Positions 61,145 to 64,000 of a stretch of DNA of 64,000 nucleotides are shown here, piece by piece; the first letter of the stretch is position 1, and every line of letters starts with the position of its first letter. The position numbers and the translations under genes are program-made. This DNA comes from Maricaulis sp. GTDB taxonomy: Bacteria; Pseudomonadota; Alphaproteobacteria; Caulobacterales; Maricaulaceae. Below the pieces are notes generated by a model, which searched no databases, was not told where the DNA came from, and was given only the letters and a program-made list of their open reading frames with translations. The stretch lies in assembly GCF_017642925.1 (NCBI RefSeq), contig NZ_JAEPOL010000016.1, positions 1-64,000 on the forward strand, written 5' to 3'.

Positions 61145-61792
61145 ATGAGCTCCAACATCGTTCTCAACGTCGACGTTCGTGAAGGCACCGGCAAGGGCGC
61201 AGCCCGCGCGGCGCGCCGTGAAGATCTGGTCCCGGGCGTCCTCTATGGCGGCGACCAGGATCCGGTTTCCATCAACCTGCGCGGCAATGAAATCCGCAAG
61301 GCCCTGCTGACCGGCCAGTTCATCTCCCACATGATGGAGCTGGAGCACGAAGGCAAGCGCCAGAAGGTGATCGCCCGCGACATCCAGTTCCACCCGGTCT
61401 CCGACGCCCCGATGCACATCGACCTGTTCCGCGTGAACGAGAAGACCCGCATCGACGTGGAAGTCACCGTTCACTTCATCAATGAAGAGAAGTGCCCGGG
61501 CCTGAAGCGCGGCGGCGTGCTGAACGTGGTCCGCCACGTGGTCGAGCTGAACTGCCCGGCCGGTGCGATCCCGGAAGCCATCGAAGCCGACCTGAGCGGC
61601 CTGGATATCGGCGACTCCATCCACATCTCGGCCATTCCGCTGCCGAAGGGTGTGAAGTCGACCATCACCGATCGTGACTTCACCGTCGCCACCCTGCAGG
61701 GTTCGCGCGCCGTTCTGACGCCGGAAACCGAAGAAGGCGACGAGACCCCGGCCGAGCCGGAAGTCATCAACCAGAAGAGCGACGACGAGTAA
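61145..61792 (+). CDS. rplY: 50S ribosomal protein L25/general stress protein Ctc
   Basis: 215 residues: N-terminal L25 5S-rRNA-binding domain (NVDVREGTGKGAARAARREDLVPGVLYGG, YxDIQFHPVSDAPMHIDLFRV) plus the C-terminal TL5/Ctc beta domain and an acidic tail. AAGGAACAGG precedes the ATG. It shows the usual lack of rare features of highly expressed genes (codon use dominated by C-ending codons). The order prs, rplY, pth, ychF is widely conserved in alphaproteobacteria. Confidence 0.95.
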   Translation: MSSNIVLNVDVREGTGKGAARAARREDLVPGVLYGGDQDPVSINLRGNEIRKALLTGQFISHMMELEHEGKRQKVIARDIQFHPVSDAPMHIDLFRVNEKTRIDVEVTVHFINEEKCPGLKRGGVLNVVRHVVELNCPAGAIPEAIEADLSGLDIGDSIHISAIPLPKGVKSTITDRDFTVATLQGSRAVLTPETEEGDETPAEPEVINQKSDDE

Positions 61793-61821
61793 TCACTCGC
61801 CGCGACATTTCTGGAGCGTAC

Positions 61822-61853
61822 AATCAGCGAAGCCGGGCCCGGCTTCGCTGATT
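61822..61853. terminator. Perfect 32-bp palindrome, probable terminator
   Basis: Arms AATCAGCGAAGCCGGG and its exact reverse complement abut with no spacer; in RNA the central GGGCCC would form the loop. It lies 29 bases after the rplY stop and 37 before pth. The T run is short (ATTTCAT), so it may act as a processing or attenuating stem rather than a full terminator. Confidence 0.6.
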
Positions 61854-61890
61854 TCATATCCGGCCTGCGCAATGACGGGAGCAGACGCCG

Positions 61891-62496
61891 ATGATGATCC
61901 TCGCCGGCCTCGGCAATTACGAACCGAAATACCTGCGCAACCGCCACAATGTCGGCTTCATGGCGCTGGACGTGATCGCCAATGCCTGGAGCGCCGGCCC
62001 CTGGCGCAAGCGCTTCCAGAGCCAGGCCTGCGAACTGGTGATCGGCTCGCAGAAGCTGCTCCTGCTCAAGCCGCAGACCTTCTACAACAATTCCGGACAC
62101 GCCGTCGGCGAGGCCGCGAATTTCTACAGGGTCGCGCCGGAGAACGTCGTCGTCTTCCATGACGAGCTGGACCTGGCGCCCGGCAAGTTCCGCATGAAGA
62201 CCGGCGGTGGTGCCGCCGGCAATAACGGCATCAAGTCGATCACCACCCAGATCGGTCCGGACTTCCGCCGCGCCCGCATCGGCATCGGCCATCCCGGCGA
62301 CAAGGGCCAGGTCACCGGCTATGTCCTGTCAGACTTCGCCAAGGCCGAGGAAGACTGGCTGATCGACCTCCTCGACGCCATCGCCGACAGTCTCGACCTC
62401 CTGGCCAAAGGCGAATTCGACGCCTTCCAGACCCGCGTGACGCACAAGGCGCCGGCGCCAGAGCCGGTGAAGCGGGGACGACCGGACGAGGTTTAG
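61891..62496 (+). CDS. pth: Peptidyl-tRNA hydrolase
   Basis: 201 residues. GLGNYEPKYLRNRHNVGFMALD carries the catalytic His, and KPQTFYNNSG, HDELDLAPGKFRMKTGGGAAGNNGIKSI the Asn, Asp and substrate loop. It recycles peptidyl-tRNAs released from stalled ribosomes. The usual GLGNPG is GLGNYE here, a tolerated change. Start chosen at ATG 61891. Confidence 0.95.
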   Translation: MMILAGLGNYEPKYLRNRHNVGFMALDVIANAWSAGPWRKRFQSQACELVIGSQKLLLLKPQTFYNNSGHAVGEAANFYRVAPENVVVFHDELDLAPGKFRMKTGGGAAGNNGIKSITTQIGPDFRRARIGIGHPGDKGQVTGYVLSDFAKAEEDWLIDLLDAIADSLDLLAKGEFDAFQTRVTHKAPAPEPVKRGRPDEV

Positions 62497-62513
62497 GTCT
62501 GGATCGTTTATCA

Positions 62514-62542
62514 CCGTCATCCTGACGAAAGTCAGGACCCAG
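62514..62542. repeat. Family B solitary end
   Basis: Identical over 29 bases to the left end of the element at 159-308 (CCGTCATCCTGACG then AAAGTCAGGACCCAG). No matching right end is found nearby, so it is a solo or truncated copy. Confidence 0.8.
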
Positions 62543-62650
62543 AAAATCCGCGCGACCGGGCTCCGCTTTCGCCGGAATGGCGGTTGTCAGCTCGCATAGC
62601 TGGACGAGCGTCGCTCGCAACATTCCATACTTGGCTTGTTGGCCAGCAGG

Positions 62651-62728
62651 CCGTATCCGCTTCTCGCCGTCAAGGGCCCGAAGGGCCGCAAAGCGGGCAT
62701 ACCCCTTGACGGCGAGAAGCGGATACGG
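62651..62728. repeat. 26-bp perfect inverted repeat
   Basis: CCGTATCCGCTTCTCGCCGT then CAAGGG (62651-62676) is the exact reverse complement of 62703-62728, with a 26-base spacer that can fold further (GGGCCCGAAGGGCC). The long stem has no T run, so a terminator is only one of the possible readings. Confidence 0.8.
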
Positions 62729-63143
62729 CGTCGTCTCGGCAAGCAAACAATGGATATTCAGAGCAGCCTGACCGCCTTTCCTCCCCACTCCATGGGCAGG
62801 TGGATCGCCGCAAAGCGGCGAGACGGAGGGGCGCCGCGTGAGCGGCGTTGTGTTTGAGACAAGCTCCGCCTCGGCAGACGACCTGCGCAGCATGCTGAAA
62901 CGGCCGGCAGGGAAAGGGCCGGGGCCTGTGATTGCTGACGGCCTGAACACAAACGTCTTCTTGTGCCAGGCCCCGGAACAGGGGCCGGGGAAAGAAGAAA
63001 GTATTTCCGGCGACCCGATGCTGCGCATCGGCCCACTTCCCCACACGTGGGGAAGAAACATCTCCCACCCCACTGACACGACAGTCGACCCCGCGGCGCA
63101 TTCTTCTTATAAGGCGCGCTCGGACCAGCAAGGGACATCCATC

Positions 63144-64000
63144 ATGGGATTCAAATGCGGCATCGTCGGTCTGCCGAATGTCGGCAAGTCGACCCTGTTC
63201 AACGCCCTCACCCAGACGGCGGCGGCGCAGGCGGCGAATTATCCCTTCTGCACGATCGAGCCGAATGTCGGCGATGTCGCCGTGCCGGAGCCGCGCCTGA
63301 AAAAGCTGGCCGAGATTGCCGGGTCCAAGGAAATCATCCCGGCGCGGATGAATTTCGTCGACATCGCGGGCCTTGTGGCCGGCGCCTCCAAGGGTGAAGG
63401 CCTGGGCAACCAGTTCCTCGCGAATATCCGCGAGACCGACGCCATCGCCTATGTGCTGCGCTGTTTCGACGATGACGACGTCACCCACGTCGCCAACAAG
63501 ATCGACCCGCTCGCCGATCTGGAAACGGTCGAGACCGAGCTGATGCTGGCCGACCTGGAAAGCCTGGAGAAGCGCCGCGCCAATCTGGAGAAAAAGGCGA
63601 AGACCGGCGACAAGGAAGCCAAGGCTGCCCTGTCCCTGATCGACCTGGCCCTGGAACAGCTGAACAATGGCCGCCCGGCGCGCTTTGCCGAAGTGCCCAA
63701 GGAAGAGCGCAAGGCCTGGCGCGGCCTGCAACTGCTGACCACCAAGCCGGTCCTGTTCATCGCCAATGTCGATGAAGACTCCGCCGCCACCGGCAATGCC
63801 TATTCCGAACTCGTCTTCAAGCGCGCCGAGGAAGAAGGCGCCGAAGCCGTCGTGATCTCGGCCAAGATCGAGAGCGAGCTGGCCCTGCTCGAGGACGAGG
63901 AGCGCGAGGAGTATCTTGAGACGCTGGGCCTGGAAGAGGCCGGTCTCGATCGTCTCATCCACACCGGCTACAAACTCCTGGACCTGCAGACCTATTTCAC
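63144..64000 (+). CDS. ychF: YchF family ATPase (partial, runs off the window)
   Basis: First ~285 residues of an OLA1/YchF-type P-loop protein. [23 protein letters not shown] is the P-loop, [12 protein letters not shown] the switch I region and [32 protein letters not shown] switch II; the [12 protein letters not shown] motif stands where GTPases have NKxD, explaining ATP preference. These proteins bind the ribosome and respond to oxidative stress. Start ATG at 63144 with AAGGGA upstream. The C-terminal TGS-like part lies beyond the edge. Confidence 0.95.
   Translation, partial: MGFKCGIVGLPNVGKSTLFNALTQTAAAQAANYPFCTIEPNVGDVAVPEPRLKKLAEIAGSKEIIPARMNFVDIAGLVAGASKGEGLGNQFLANIRETDAIAYVLRCFDDDDVTHVANKIDPLADLETVETELMLADLESLEKRRANLEKKAKTGDKEAKAALSLIDLALEQLNNGRPARFAEVPKEERKAWRGLQLLTTKPVLFIANVDEDSAATGNAYSELVFKRAEEEGAEAVVISAKIESELALLEDEEREEYLETLGLEEAGLDRLIHTGYKLLDLQTYF

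Larger units (their letters stand above)
62497..63143. other. Long hairpin-rich gap between pth and ychF
   Basis: 647 bases with no supportable gene. In order: a solitary family B end (62514-62542), a 26-bp perfect inverted repeat (62651-62728, separate entry), facing GGGCCGGGGCCTG and CAGGCCCC/GGGGCC blocks around 62915-62990 (AGGCCCCGGAACAGGGGCC hairpin), and CTTCCCCAC / GTGGGGAAG at 63036-63055. The last ~60 bases are the ychF leader. Confidence 0.7.

Overview
This 64 kb window is GC-rich, densely packed chromosomal DNA. It most likely comes from a marine-type alphaproteobacterium near Maricaulis, Oceanicaulis or Hyphomonas. That placement is inferred from the gene complement and the overall style of the encoded proteins; no rRNA gene is present to confirm it. 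Almost everything is housekeeping or conserved accessory gene content. I see no tRNA, rRNA, CRISPR array, transposase or prophage module.

Layout. 0-6.5 kb: RusA-like resolvase, fumarase, small conserved proteins, a Tag-family glycosylase, an unusual GH19 endolysin with a ribbon-helix-helix tail, and an ArsR/SRPBCC pair with a clear operator-promoter. 6.5-20.6 kb: ClC channel, hemerythrin, UvrD helicase, a GIY-YIG protein among repeats, a second Tag glycosylase, paired secreted paralogues, a formaldehyde-detoxification pair (frmA/fghA) with a vapBC module between them, a FadL porin and a fatty-acid-shunt-type KAS III. 20.6-31.2 kb: serine hydrolase, MarR-controlled redox operon, ammonium transporter, second KAS III, lipoprotein, acyltransferase, secreted CocE-type hydrolase. 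31.3-39 kb: HD hydrolase, Nudix/winged-helix NAD regulator, nadA, an inserted chimeric gene, nadB, nadC, glyoxalase-like gene and parDE. 39-50 kb: phosphoribosyltransferase, esterase, duplicated membrane protein, a kinase-kinase-response regulator operon, Nudix hydrolase, tiny membrane protein, Ca/Na exchanger, DUF418 protein, LysR/LysE pair. 50-64 kb: folB and a pteridine-reductase-like SDR, uvrC, pgsA, an OmpR/EnvZ-type pair split by a repeat, proC, YbjN protein, ubiK, lgt, MidA-type methyltransferase, prs, rplY, pth and the start of ychF.

The most striking locus is the NAD operon. Its promoter carries three copies of a TGCTCAnnnTGAGCA palindrome, one exactly filling the 17-bp spacer between -35 and -10, and a Nudix/winged-helix regulator gene lies just upstream. 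Between nadA and nadB there is a 918-bp insert bounded by a perfect 56-bp direct repeat of the nadB start. The insert's gene has taken over nadB's original ribosome site and first 18 codons. Those codons, hydrophobic because they encode a dinucleotide-binding motif, now form what looks like the signal peptide of a cysteine-rich secreted protein. nadB is left with a new ribosome site inside a hairpin and a start codon overlapping the stop of the chimera.

Three families of inverted intergenic repeats (called A, B and C here) are scattered through the window. They account for most of the non-coding space.
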